Source: Desulfarculus sp. (lineage in GTDB: Bacteria > Desulfobacterota > Desulfarculia > Desulfarculales > Desulfarculaceae). Taken from it: 64,000 nt of DNA. The stretch spans positions 1 through 64,000 of the forward strand of contig JACRDC010000075.1 of the NCBI GenBank assembly GCA_016218705.1, read 5' to 3'. Numbering within the stretch: the stretch's first letter is position 1; the number at the start of each line of letters is the position of its first letter. A program made the translations under genes and the position numbers. The notes beneath the pieces were generated by a model. It did no database searches and was not told the DNA's origin. It saw nothing but the letters and a program-made list of their open reading frames with translations. Positions 1 to 8,129 of the stretch are shown in pieces.

Positions 1-161
1 ATCGGCCGGTCAAAAACGTGGTTTTGCCCGTCCTCCCTGGCGCTTTCGCGCCCGGCGGGCCATTCCCCGGGGTCCCCAAGCAAACGCAGTTTGCTTGGGG
101 TGGATCCATGGCCCGCATACCAAGTTGCGATCAAACTACTCTTTTGATCGCAACTTGGTAT
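1..161 (-). repeat. Modular hairpin element, copy A (truncated by window edge, carries nested hairpin)
   Basis: Read on the minus strand this is the same element as at 51854-52014. A perfect 19-bp stem ATACCAAGTTGCGATCAAA (117-135) pairs with 143-161 around a 7-nt loop. It is followed by a GCGGGCCAT/ATGGCCCGC hairpin (108-116 and 55-63), a GGCGC/GCGCC hairpin (39-52) and a CAAAA/TTTTG hairpin (about 5-28). Outside an insertion I count about 108 of 119 positions identical to the other copy. The insertion (63-104) is a 42-bp hairpin, CCCCAAGCAAAC-gca-GTTTGCTTGGGG, placed exactly in the loop of the second hairpin without loss of bases. The rest of the element lies outside the window. Confidence 0.85.
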
Positions 162-334
162 AACACGGCACCATAAAAAATGCAAAAAAGATGCTGTCCA
201 GCATCATATTAGACCACTAATGGCAGGTATTGATACCAGCAAAGGCTAAAGATGCATTGTGAGTAATTTTCAATGCTAGTTATTATTAATTATCAACATC
301 AAAACTAATTTTGAGTGATTGAAGTTAGCCGTAG
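162..334. other. AT-rich intergenic spacer without recognisable gene
   Basis: About 170 bases, far richer in A and T than the surroundings, between the hairpin element and the DUF3795 gene. It holds two short hairpins, GATGCT-gtcc-AGCATC near 189-204 and GGTAT-tg-ATACC near 227-238. No convincing ORF, RNA gene or terminator was seen. It could be a decayed remnant of transferred DNA. Confidence 0.5.
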
Positions 335-826
335 TTAATCCAAATCCAACTCCGCCTTGCACTGGTTGCACTTCACCGCGCCCCGGAAGACCTTTTGCCC
401 GCATTGGGGGCAGAAGTAGCGCGCCTCCTCGTCCAAGGCCCACTTCTCAAAGCCATGCTGGCGTATGTAGGGGACGGAGCGCAGGATCACCTTCTTGCCC
501 ACGGTCATGGGGAACTCGTCTATATGGCGGCAGGGGAAGTCATTGCACTCGTGGCAGCCGCGGTAGCCCTTGCGCTGGGTGCAGTCGCGGATGTCGCACT
601 GGCGGCAGTGCATGAAGCGGGTGCCGGAGAGGCAGCCCTCGCACCTGACGTCGGCGATGGTAAGGTCCTGGCTGCCTGGCAGGGTGCCCTTGCCGGCCAC
701 CCCACCCTGGTAAAGCCCCACCAGGCGCTGCTTGAACTTCTCATTGTTGTCGCGGTGGGCGATGAGAATGGCGCATACGCCACAATAGAGCCCGCAGGGA
801 GAGAGGTGGTCGGGATTGATGGCCAT
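335..826 (-). CDS. DUF3795-type cysteine-rich zinc-binding protein
   Basis: Start chosen at the ATG giving MAINPDHLSPCGLYC (163 aa), because AAGGAG lies 8 bases upstream; the longer ORF would run into the next gene. The protein has several cysteine pairs: CGLYCGVC near the N terminus, CEGC, CRQCDIRDC and CHECNDFPC in the middle, and a C-terminal zinc-ribbon pattern CPQCG...CNQC. This arrangement is typical of DUF3795 proteins, which are common in anaerobes and have no established reaction. Probably cytosolic and metal binding. The C-terminal ribbon is an addition beyond the core domain. Confidence 0.75.
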   Translation of the reverse strand: MAINPDHLSPCGLYCGVCAILIAHRDNNEKFKQRLVGLYQGGVAGKGTLPGSQDLTIADVRCEGCLSGTRFMHCRQCDIRDCTQRKGYRGCHECNDFPCRHIDEFPMTVGKKVILRSVPYIRQHGFEKWALDEEARYFCPQCGQKVFRGAVKCNQCKAELDLD

Positions 827-912
827 GGCCTGACTCCTTTGCTTGGCCGCCGTTATCCTGGAGGCAGGGGCGGTGGGCAAGGCGGGGTACGCTTCGTCAA
901 CCCGCCCGGACT

Positions 913-2043
913 TCACTGACGATTTAATGCCTCCCCCTTCATCGGCACCATGCACCGCAACCTCGCCCCGGTCAGCAAATTCTCGAAGCACTTGTTGCAG
1001 GAGATGCAGGTGGGGCGGCGCTCCTCGCCCGCCCGCCAGGAGGCCACCAGATCGGGCTCGCGGATGAGGGGGCGGCTCAGGGCCACGAAATCGGCGTCGC
1101 CCGAGGCCACTACCTCTTGTATCAAATCCAGGCTGCGATAGCCCCCCACGGCCATCACCGGCACGGCCACGTGCTGTTTGACCTGCCGCGCCCAGCCGCG
1201 GAAATAGCCCTCGCGCTCGCGCTTGACGATTCGGTCGCGGAACTCGGTCTCGGCGTAGTGGGCGCCGCGCAGGCCCTGGCTCACCTCGATGGCGTCGAAG
1301 CCCAGGGCCGCCAGGCGCGAGGCGGCTTCCAGGCCCTCGGCCAGCTCCAGGCCGCCCGCGAAGCCATCGGCCAGGCCCAGCTTTATCATCACCGGGAAAT
1401 CAGGCCCTACCTGCTGGCGCACGGCGTGGTAAATCTCCTGGTGCAGGCGCAGGCGCCCCTCCAGGCCGCCGCCCCAGGCGTCCTGGCGGCGGTTGGCCTG
1501 GGGCGATAGGAACTGGGCCAGCAGGTAGGCGTGGGCCCCGTGCAGTTGCACGCCGTCGCAGCCGGCCTCTTTTGCGCGCCGGGCTGCCTGGCCAAAGGCC
1601 TCCACCGTGGCCCAGATATCATCCTCGCCCATGGCCAGGCAGGCACCGGCGAAGTAGGGGTCCTGGCCCTCGGCCAGGGCCGACGGCCCGCTGGCCGTCT
1701 CGCCCTTGTATTGCTTCCAGCGGTGGGTCTCGCGCCCAGCGTGGAAGAGCTGCACCGCCAGCTTGGCGCCCTGGGCGTGCGCGGCCTGGGCCAGGCGCGT
1801 CAAGCCGGGGATGAAGCGGTCGTCAAAGAGCCCGTTCTGGACTGGCGAGATGCGGCCGTCCTTGGTCACGTGGAAGATGCCGCTGACGATCAGGCCCACG
1901 CCGCCCTGGGCCAGGGCGCGGTACAGCTCCATCTGCCAATCCGAGACAATGCCGCCCGGCTCGGCGCCGCCGTCATAGGTGGCCGAGCGCACGAAGCGGT
2001 TGGGGACCTCCAGGGTGTTGATGCGCGCGGGTGTGAAGAGCAT
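913..2043 (-). CDS. NADH:flavin oxidoreductase, Old Yellow Enzyme family
   Basis: 376 aa from the ATG of MLFTPARINTLEVPNRF; the ORF-track start lies in the neighbouring gene. It is a TIM-barrel FMN enzyme reducing activated alkenes with NAD(P)H. The N-terminal FMN-binding region, the HGAHAYLLAQFLSP substrate motif with its paired histidines, and the C-terminal FMN phosphate region (MAVGGY, FVALSRPLIREPDLV) are all present. The C terminus has CISCNKC followed by another Cys 11 residues on, resembling the [4Fe-4S] ligands of the 2,4-dienoyl-CoA reductase subgroup, but the extra flavin and NAD domains of those enzymes are absent. The substrate cannot be told from sequence. Confidence 0.88.
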   Translation of the reverse strand: MLFTPARINTLEVPNRFVRSATYDGGAEPGGIVSDWQMELYRALAQGGVGLIVSGIFHVTKDGRISPVQNGLFDDRFIPGLTRLAQAAHAQGAKLAVQLFHAGRETHRWKQYKGETASGPSALAEGQDPYFAGACLAMGEDDIWATVEAFGQAARRAKEAGCDGVQLHGAHAYLLAQFLSPQANRRQDAWGGGLEGRLRLHQEIYHAVRQQVGPDFPVMIKLGLADGFAGGLELAEGLEAASRLAALGFDAIEVSQGLRGAHYAETEFRDRIVKREREGYFRGWARQVKQHVAVPVMAVGGYRSLDLIQEVVASGDADFVALSRPLIREPDLVASWRAGEERRPTCISCNKCFENLLTGARLRCMVPMKGEALNRQ

Positions 2044-2111
2044 GCTGCGGGGTCCTCTCGGTTCAGGGCTTGGCTGAGCGCGGCCGGCCAACCTGGCGGG
2101 TGTGGTAGCGG

Positions 2112-2540
2112 TTAGAACGCCTCGATGAGCTTCTTGTACATCTTCTCGATGGCCTTCATGTCGCCGGGCTTGGCCTCCCACTCCAGGATGGTCAGCCCGT
2201 CCTTGGGGCGGTTGCGGGGGATGAGATGCACGTGGTAGTGCATCACCACCTGGTTGGCGCCCAGGCCGTTGAGTTGCAGCATGGTGATGCCGCCGGGCTT
2301 GAAGGCCTTCATCAGGGCCGTGGCCACCTTCTGGCTGGCCTGGTGCACGGCGGCCAGGTCACCGGGGGTGATCTCCATCAGGTTCACGGCGTGGTTCTTG
2401 GGGATGACCAGCACGTGTCCCTCGGCCAGGGGGTTGATATCGGCGAAGGCCAGGCTGCGTTCGTCCTCGTAGATGCGGAAGGCGGGGATCTTCTTGGCCA
2501 CGATCTGGCAAAAAATGCAGTCTTTCACGTCTTCGGCCAT
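2112..2540 (-). CDS. HIT family nucleotide-binding protein
   Basis: Histidine-triad hydrolase or transferase acting on nucleoside phosphoramidates or dinucleotides. The triad HYHVHLIP lies near the C terminus, and a CIFCQI cysteine pair opens the protein as in zinc-binding Hint-type proteins. Start: ATG at 2540 (MAEDVKDCIFC) has GGGGAGG at good distance. The ATG at 2549 overlaps the upstream stop as ATGA but sits almost on top of the same Shine-Dalgarno, so the protein is 142 or 145 aa. Coupled with the gene upstream. Confidence 0.9.
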   Translation of the reverse strand: MAEDVKDCIFCQIVAKKIPAFRIYEDERSLAFADINPLAEGHVLVIPKNHAVNLMEITPGDLAAVHQASQKVATALMKAFKPGGITMLQLNGLGANQVVMHYHVHLIPRNRPKDGLTILEWEAKPGDMKAIEKMYKKLIEAF

Positions 2541-2545
2541 GGCGG

Positions 2546-3376
2546 TCATTCCTCCCCGGGCGGCGGCTGGCTGGCCGCCTCCACGTCAATGATTCTTAGG
2601 CCCTGGGCATAGGGCCGGGTCACGTATTGGCTCACCTGGCTGATGCGGTGCACCAGCTCGCCCAGGCGCTCGGCGCTCTGTTGCAGGGACACAAGGTGCT
2701 GGCGCCGGGGGTCGTCCTCGGCGGTGGCCCTGAGCAGCATCTCGATCTGGAGCGTCATGGTGGTCAGGGGCTGGGCCAGTTCGTGGCAGGCGGCCCCGGC
2801 CATCTCCACAGCGGCCTCGCGGCGCTCCATGAGCCGGGTCTGCTCGCGCAACAGGCAGGCCTCCAGGCCGGCGGCGGTCTTCTTGCCCAGGCGGCGCAAG
2901 AAGTGGGTGTCGAGGAGGGGCTGGTAGCGCGAGGAGGAGCCCGAGCCCAGGTTCAGGGTTCCCAGGAACTCACCGCGCACCCACAGGGGAATAATCGCCA
3001 GGGAGGCCACGAAGCCCCCGCCCGGAAAGAAGCACTCGCACAGCTCCGGGCTTATGCGGTTGCTTAGGAATGGGCTTTCCAGGTTGCCCAGGATCAGGCG
3101 CAGCTCCTTTCGCGGCCGGGTGAAGACCTCGGGCGGCAGTATCTCGTCGGGCCGGTCCTCCAGGGCCAGGCGCAGGCGCTGGTTGGAGGCGTCCAGGGCC
3201 AGGGTGACCAGCTCCAACTCATAGACCTGGGCGATGCGGCCGCCCAGGTGCTTGAGCAGGCTGTGCAGGTCGTGGTGGACCAGGAGGAACTCCTCCACCT
3301 GATCCAGGCGGCGCTGAATCTCTTCGTTGCGCCGGGCCTGGGTCAGCAGGTCCTCCACCTCCCGGTAGGAGAGCAT
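2546..3376 (-). CDS. GAF-domain protein with histidine-kinase H-box but no ATPase domain
   Basis: 276 aa from MLSYREVEDL, preceded by AAGGAG at 8 bases; the longer ORF runs backward through the riboswitch and is not coding. Residues 1-50 form a charged helix, 50-175 look like a DUF484/GAF sensor module (LVTLALDASNQRLRLALEDRP; FVASLAIIPLWVRGEFLGTLNLG), and 190-255 contain CHELAQPLTTMTLQIEMLL, an H-box dimerisation helix. No N-box or G-box ATP-binding segment follows. It could be a phosphotransfer or dimerisation partner for a kinase elsewhere, or a degenerate kinase. The ATGA overlap couples it to the HIT gene. Confidence 0.7.
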   Translation of the reverse strand: MLSYREVEDLLTQARRNEEIQRRLDQVEEFLLVHHDLHSLLKHLGGRIAQVYELELVTLALDASNQRLRLALEDRPDEILPPEVFTRPRKELRLILGNLESPFLSNRISPELCECFFPGGGFVASLAIIPLWVRGEFLGTLNLGSGSSSRYQPLLDTHFLRRLGKKTAAGLEACLLREQTRLMERREAAVEMAGAACHELAQPLTTMTLQIEMLLRATAEDDPRRQHLVSLQQSAERLGELVHRISQVSQYVTRPYAQGLRIIDVEAASQPPPGEE

Positions 3377-3524
3377 GTCCTCTACTCCTTGCCGACATCC
3401 CCTAACACACCGGCCACGGCCAGCAAATGGGCCTGGCCTGACTTGAGGCCATGCTAGCACAGGGGCCGGAAGGCGGCAACCGGCCCAGGGGCGGGGCTGG
3501 GCGGTGGCCTCCGGCAGAAGGCCA

Positions 3525-3554
3525 TTGACAGCCGCCCGTGTGCCAGAGTAAGAC
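3525..3554 (+). promoter_or_regulatory. Probable sigma-70 promoter of the thi4 riboswitch transcript
   Basis: TTGACA (3525-3530) followed at 18 bases by TAAGAC (3549-3554), about 50 bases before the TPP aptamer. The -35 is a perfect match and the -10 is weak. Divergent from the GAF/H-box gene. Confidence 0.5.
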
Positions 3555-3605
3555 TTACCCCGATGAGAGGGCCTTCGCCGCGCCGAGGGCCTGATCTGTC
3601 CAAAT

Positions 3606-3698
3606 ATTGCTGGGGGAGCTGGCAACGGCTGAGAGTACGCCCGATGGTCGGGCGTTGACCCCTCGAACCTGTTGGGTAATTCCAACGCAGGGAAGCAT
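3606..3698 (+). promoter_or_regulatory. TPP riboswitch (THI element)
   Basis: Contains the conserved TPP aptamer landmarks in order: a CTGAGA pyrimidine-sensor core, a variable hairpin (CGCCCGATGGTCGGGCG), ACCCCTCGAACCTG, and GTAAT...CGCAGGGAAGCA. It senses thiamine pyrophosphate and should lower expression of the downstream thiazole synthase. Directly after it come a GCCCCCTAGGGGGC palindrome (3706-3719) and a CCGGCCC/GGGCCGG hairpin that ends just before the ribosome binding site. This fits control of translation initiation, since no U-tract follows. Confidence 0.93.
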
Positions 3699-3782
3699 TC
3701 GTCAGGCCCCCTAGGGGGCTGGGGCCGGTTTCCCATGCGGAGGCCGGCCCCGTTGCTTACAGGGCCGGCGGAAAGGCATGTC

Positions 3783-4565
3783 ATGCTGGACGAAACGATC
3801 ATCACCCGGGCCATCATCGAACGCTACATGGACAAGCTGCAAAGCCACCTGGAGGTGGACGCGGCAATCGTGGGCGGCGGCCCGGCGGGGCTGGTGGCTG
3901 GCTACAAGCTGGCCCAGGCCGGCTACAAGACGGCGCTGTTCGAGCGCAAGCTCTCTATCGGCGGGGGCATGTGGGGCGGCGGCATGATGTTCAACGAGAT
4001 CGTGGTGCAACAGGAGGCCAAGCGCATTCTCGACGAGATGGGCGTGGCCACCCGCCAGTTTGAGCCGAGCTACCACACCGCCGACAGCGTGCTCTGCGCC
4101 AGCACCCTGTGCAGCCAGGCCTGCCAGGCCGGCCTGACAATCTTCAACCTGGTCAGCGTGGAGGACGTGATGGTGCGCGACCACCGGGTGGTGGGCCTGG
4201 TCATCAACTGGTCTGCCGTGGAGATGGCCAAGCTGCACGTGGACCCGCTCACCATCCGCGCCCGCTACACCATAGACGCCACCGGCCACGCCGCCGAGGT
4301 GGTGCGTACAATCGCCCGCAAGGTGGACGCCAGCCTGTTCACCAAGACGGGAGAGGTGGTGGGCGAGCGCTCGCTGTGGGCCGAAGTAGCCGAGAGCCAC
4401 ACCCTGGACAACACCCGCGAGGCCTTCCCCGGGGTCTTCACGGCCGGCATGTGCTCCAACGCTACCTTCGGCTCCTACCGCATGGGGCCGGTGTTTGGCG
4501 GCATGCTGCTCTCGGGCGAGAAGGCGGCGCAGATGGTGGGCGAGCGGCTCAAGGCGGAGAAGTAA
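3783..4565 (+). CDS. thi4: Thi4-type thiazole synthase, sulfide-dependent prokaryotic form
   Basis: 260 aa from ATG at 3783 ([15 protein letters not shown]) with GAAAGG upstream; the ORF-track start lies inside the riboswitch. It makes the thiazole moiety of thiamine from NAD, glycine and sulfide. Visible are the FAD/NAD-binding glycine motif [13 protein letters not shown], the [17 protein letters not shown] segment and the C-terminal [20 protein letters not shown]. In yeast and plants a cysteine donates sulfur once; prokaryotic forms carry His at that site, and the [10 protein letters not shown] segment here has His. This fits a catalytic, sulfide-using enzyme in an anaerobe. The riboswitch upstream supports the assignment. 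Confidence 0.92.
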   Translation: MLDETIITRAIIERYMDKLQSHLEVDAAIVGGGPAGLVAGYKLAQAGYKTALFERKLSIGGGMWGGGMMFNEIVVQQEAKRILDEMGVATRQFEPSYHTADSVLCASTLCSQACQAGLTIFNLVSVEDVMVRDHRVVGLVINWSAVEMAKLHVDPLTIRARYTIDATGHAAEVVRTIARKVDASLFTKTGEVVGERSLWAEVAESHTLDNTREAFPGVFTAGMCSNATFGSYRMGPVFGGMLLSGEKAAQMVGERLKAEK

Positions 4566-4587
4566 GAGTAGGAGGTAGGGAAAAGTG

Positions 4588-4620
4588 AAAGGCGGGCCCG
4601 CGCGGGGGCCTGCCTTTTTG
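4588..4620 (+). terminator. Rho-independent terminator of thi4
   Basis: A 9-bp stem GGCGGGCCC/GGGCCTGCC with one G-T pair is followed by TTTTT, about 22 bases after the thi4 stop codon. Confidence 0.88.
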
Positions 4621-4697
4621 TCTGGGGACAGGATCAGGGAAGGGAAGATAACTCATCAAAGCAGGCAGTTGGGTGTGCACAAAATCTAGTGACGGCT

Positions 4698-4796
4698 GTC
4701 ATTGCGAGCGAAGCGAAGCAATCTCCCGCTTCGTTCTTTTTTTTAGGACAACGCGAAATTAAAGATGTTGGGTTACGCTTCGCGCAACCAACTTAC
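4698..4796. repeat. Dispersed repeats: GTCATTGCGAG half-element and GTTGGGTTACGC hairpin
   Basis: GTCATTGCGAGCGAAGCGAA at 4698 is one arm of the palindromic element found complete at 21088-21194; the second arm is missing. Immediately after, 4767-4792 forms an imperfect hairpin GTTGGGTTACGC/GCGCAACCAAC. Both sequence types recall short mobile repeats scattered in many proteobacterial genomes. They sit at the border of the AT-rich island holding the broken membrane gene. Confidence 0.65.
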
Positions 4797-4811
4797 AGTA
4801 CTGAGAACCGG

Positions 4812-5552
4812 CTACTTGTTGGGCTCTTTAATTGTCGTCTTACGCAATGTAGCACCCAGATCGTTATAGTTTTCTTTGTCCGTTCTGCCACAAGCAATAA
4901 ACAGTCCGCACGTACCGACAGCAATCCCTACAATGATTACATACTTCCAATTCACCGGAGCATTAGAATCAAAAAGTGGCAATATATGAATCACAAGCGT
5001 AATCCATAATATTACTACAAATAAACTTACTATCTGGCTAATTTTTGAAACAGATAATTTTGCAGGACCAGCGACTATCCAACAAAAGCGCCCCCATGCA
5101 CCCTTAGGGCTGTACCATTTCGTTACGAAATCTGGCCGCGATATAACAACCTTATACAGAGGGCCAACCACCTCGTCTTCGAGCAAATCCACGTGGTTCT
5201 CCCAATTTTCTTGCCATTGTTTGCTGCCCTTGTTGACACAATGCCACGCAAAGGAAAACACCAGCCCAACACAGCTAATAACTAAAGCAAGATATTGTGA
5301 TTCCTGGCTATTGTCCTTTTGCACTATCATGAACCCGGCTAAAGCAGCCGCAATAAAAGTCTAAAAATATCCAGCCATTTTCCAATACAATTCTATTTCG
5401 AACTTCCTAATATCAAGTGCAAAATTATACGCCAGTTCTCGCTTGGATTTTCCAGTAATTATTGAGCTACTAGGTTCATTATCGAATACTTTTTTATAGT
5501 CATCTAATGTAATACGAGCAGGCTTATCCTCCTTATCTTCCTTATCTTTCAT
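4812..5552 (-). pseudogene. RipA-like multi-pass membrane protein gene interrupted by one in-frame amber codon
   Basis: Two ORFs of the track (63 aa and 172 aa) lie in the same frame, separated by TAG at 5361-5363 plus ten sense codons (TFIAAALAGF). Read through, they give one protein of about 246 residues: a charged N terminus with KEDKEDK, then LDIRKFEIELYWKMAGYF-stop-TFIAAALAGF forming the first membrane segment, and three more (YLALVISCVGLVFSFAWHCV; IVSLFVVILWITLVIHIL; VIIVGIAVGTCGLFIACG). The EIELYWK and SKQWQENWENHVDLLED segments resemble proteins annotated as the RipA family of octameric membrane proteins (recalled). The stop probably replaces Trp (TGG to TAG). The gene is AT-rich and looks acquired. 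It could be a true nonsense mutation, readthrough or a sequencing error. Confidence 0.72.
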
Positions 5553-5672
5553 TGTCCATCCCCTTTCTGTATCAATCCTGGCTATATTTTGCAGGGCTTA
5601 CGCATGGTAAAATTTCCCGTCCACCACGACATTTGCCAATTTATACCCGCCTCCATAAATGTAACAGGTGGC

Positions 5673-6950
5673 CTACTCCCCCCTAAAAAACCCCTTTGGT
5701 ATCACGGTTATCCCCCGCTCGCTGACCGTGAAGTGCTTGCGGTCCTCCACGGGGTCGTAGCCGATGCGGGTGTCGTCGGGGATGTTGTTGTGCTTGTCTA
5801 TGATGGCCTTCTTGATGCGGCAGCGCCGGCCCACCACCACGTCGTCCAGGATCACGCTCTCGTCCACCTGGGCGTAGGAGCGCACCACCACGTTGGTGGA
5901 GAGCACTGATGTGCGCACCACGCCGCTGATGATGCAGCCCAGGCCCACCAGGGAGTCCAGGGCCTTGCCCACCCGAGGCGGGTCCTCGCGCTCGCCCTGG
6001 AAGATGAACTTGGCCGGCGGGAACTGGCGCAGATGGGTGCGGATGGGCCACAACTCGCCGTAGAGGTTGAAGTAGGGGTCCACGCCGCACAGGTCCATGT
6101 TGGCGTTCCAGTAGGAGTCCAGGTTGCCCACGTCGCGCCAGTAGCCGGCGTCCTTGACCTTGTCCTGGTGCACCCGCAGGCGCTTGCCGTCGGGCTGGGT
6201 GACAAAGGTGTAGTCGGAGAGCACGTTCTTCTGGCGGTAGGGATAGGCCTTTATGCGGCGCTTGCCCACCATGGCCGGGATGATGTCGTTGCCGAAGTCC
6301 TTTTCCTCGCCCTTGAGGACCTCCATCATCACAGACTTCTTGAAGTAGTAGATGCCCATGCTGGCCAGGGTGTGGGTGGGGGAGCCGGGCATGCACACCG
6401 GCTCCTCGGGCTTTTCGTGGAAGGCCACCACGTTGTAGTCCTCGTCCACCTCCACCACGCCGTAGGTCTTGGCCGCCACCTTGCGGTCCACCTCGATGAC
6501 GCTGATGGTCACGTCGGCGTCCTGGTCCTGGTGGTAGCGCCTAAACAGCGAGTAGTCCATCTTGTAGACGTGGTCGCCGCTGAGTATGAGCACGTGGTTT
6601 ATGGATGGGTCGCGCTCCAGGAGGTTCATGTTCTGGCGCACCGAGTCGGCGGTGCCCTGGTACCAGTGCTCGCCCAGGCGCATCTGGGGGCTGGCGATGC
6701 GCAGGTAGTGCCCCAGGTCGTAGGAGAAGATGTTCCAGCCGGCCTCCAGGTGGTCCACCAGGGACTGGCTCTTGTATTGCGGCAGGGTGATGATTTTGTA
6801 GATGCTGCTGTTTACGCAATTACTCAAGGTGATGTCTATGAGGCGGTAGATGCCACCGAATGGCACCGAGGGTTTGGAGCGGTCCTGGGTCAGCGGCGAG
6901 AGCCGCTCACCCTTGCCCCCGGCCATGATGATGGCCAAGACGTCTTTCAT
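5673..6950 (-). CDS. glgC: Glucose-1-phosphate adenylyltransferase (ADP-glucose pyrophosphorylase)
   Basis: 425 aa from ATG at 6950 (MKDVLAIIMAGGKGERL); GGGAG lies 9 bases upstream, and the ORF-track start is an upstream TTG. It forms ADP-glucose from ATP and glucose-1-phosphate, the first committed step of bacterial glycogen synthesis. The nucleotidyltransferase signature GGKGERLSPLTQDRSKPSVPFGG, the GTADSVRQN segment and the C-terminal left-handed beta-helix repeats (VILDDVVVGRRCRIKKAIID) are all present, and the length is normal. No other glycogen gene lies in the window. Confidence 0.95.
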   Translation of the reverse strand: MKDVLAIIMAGGKGERLSPLTQDRSKPSVPFGGIYRLIDITLSNCVNSSIYKIITLPQYKSQSLVDHLEAGWNIFSYDLGHYLRIASPQMRLGEHWYQGTADSVRQNMNLLERDPSINHVLILSGDHVYKMDYSLFRRYHQDQDADVTISVIEVDRKVAAKTYGVVEVDEDYNVVAFHEKPEEPVCMPGSPTHTLASMGIYYFKKSVMMEVLKGEEKDFGNDIIPAMVGKRRIKAYPYRQKNVLSDYTFVTQPDGKRLRVHQDKVKDAGYWRDVGNLDSYWNANMDLCGVDPYFNLYGELWPIRTHLRQFPPAKFIFQGEREDPPRVGKALDSLVGLGCIISGVVRTSVLSTNVVVRSYAQVDESVILDDVVVGRRCRIKKAIIDKHNNIPDDTRIGYDPVEDRKHFTVSERGITVIPKGFFRGE

Positions 6951-6986
6951 GGCAAACAACTCCCGCTGCGGTGGGTGAAGCTTTTT

Positions 6987-8129
6987 TTATGATAACCCGG
7001 ATGATGGTGGCGGGTCAGACGAATCGGCGGGCGGCTGGCACAAGGCCGGCGGCGGCTCCAGGAAGTAGCGCTGGTACACGTCCAACAGCGAGAGCATGAT
7101 GGCCAGCACCAAGGGCCCCAAGATCAGCCCCACCATGCCGAAGAGGCTAAGGCCTCCCAGCACGCTGAAGAAGGTCAGCAGGGGGTGCACCTTGCCCTTG
7201 CCGCCCAGGAGCCGGGGCCGCAGGATGTTGTCGCAGACCAGGCCCGCCACCTCGCACCAGACCATCATGCCCACGGCCTGGCCCACATTGCCCAGCACCA
7301 ACAGGTAGATGCCCGCCGGCAGCCACACCAGGGCCGTGCCCACCAGGGGCACCACCGAGGAGAAGACCATCACCGTGCCCCAGAACAGGGCGTTGGGCAC
7401 CCCGAAGACCCAGAAGCCCAGCCCACCGGCCAAGCCTTGAATCATGGAGAGCACCACCGTGCCCTTGAGGGTGGAGCGCAGGGAGGCCAGTACGTCGTCG
7501 CGCATGCGCTGGTTGAGCTCGGGCGGCAGGGGCGACAGGGCAAAGGCTTGGTCGGCCATCTGACCGCCGTCCATGAACAGGTAGAAGGACACGAACAACA
7601 AGAGCGCGAAGCCGATGACCACGCTGGTGAAGCCCTTGACCAGGTTGGCCAGGTTGGCGTAGAGGAAATTGCTGACCTGGCGCACCAGCTCGCCGGCCTG
7701 CTTCAGCAGATCGCTCTGGTTGAAGCCCAGGGTCTTCTCTATTTGGTCCATGTAGGGGGTGAGACGGCCCATGCCCTGGTGAAATATCTTCTCCAGTTGA
7801 TCGCCGCTGAGCAGGTGGCTGACGGTGTTGTAGAGGTCCAGGGCCTGGCTGGTTATCACTCCCACCAGCAAGAAGAAGGGCAGGGCGATCAACGCCGAGA
7901 GCGATAGGCAGGTCAGCCCCGAGGCCAGGGCCGGCCGCCCGCCCACCAGGCGCAGGATAAGGTTGTAGAAAGGCCCGGCCACCACCACCAGCACCACGGC
8001 CATGAAGATGGGGATGAGGAAGGGCTCCACCAGGCGGTAGGCCAGGTAGATGGTAAACAGGATGCAGACCGCGAAGAACCAGCGGCCTACCTTGTTGGTG
8101 AAGATGCTGGGGCGCTCGCTTTCGCTCAT
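6987..8129 (-). CDS. AI-2E family transporter (PerM-like permease)
   Basis: 380 aa from MSESERPSIFTNK with AGAGGA upstream; ATGA overlap with the preceding amidase gene shows translational coupling. About eight membrane segments: two at the N terminus (FFAVCILFTIYLAYRLV; IFMAVVLVVVAGPFY), a soluble loop near 115-175, then the conserved membrane core with GLGFWVFGVPNALFWGTVMVFSSVVPLVGTALVWLPA and DNILRPRLLGGKGKVHPLLTFFSVLGGL, which are hallmarks of the family. Members export small molecules or act as cation antiporters; the substrate is unknown here. Confidence 0.9.
   Translation of the reverse strand: MSESERPSIFTNKVGRWFFAVCILFTIYLAYRLVEPFLIPIFMAVVLVVVAGPFYNLILRLVGGRPALASGLTCLSLSALIALPFFLLVGVITSQALDLYNTVSHLLSGDQLEKIFHQGMGRLTPYMDQIEKTLGFNQSDLLKQAGELVRQVSNFLYANLANLVKGFTSVVIGFALLLFVSFYLFMDGGQMADQAFALSPLPPELNQRMRDDVLASLRSTLKGTVVLSMIQGLAGGLGFWVFGVPNALFWGTVMVFSSVVPLVGTALVWLPAGIYLLVLGNVGQAVGMMVWCEVAGLVCDNILRPRLLGGKGKVHPLLTFFSVLGGLSLFGMVGLILGPLVLAIMLSLLDVYQRYFLEPPPALCQPPADSSDPPPSSGLS

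Noticed and set aside
3672-3782. N-terminal extension of Thi4 from the ORF track
   Set aside because: It translates the end of the TPP aptamer; the family starts near ATG 3783.
3377-3817. N-terminal extension of the GAF/H-box protein
   Set aside because: It would read through the riboswitch on the opposite strand and has Pro/Arg-rich shadow composition, while ATG 3376 has a good ribosome site.
4812-5552. Frameshift as the cause of the split membrane gene
   Set aside because: Both parts are in the same frame with exactly ten codons between stop and second ORF; a single TAG explains the split.
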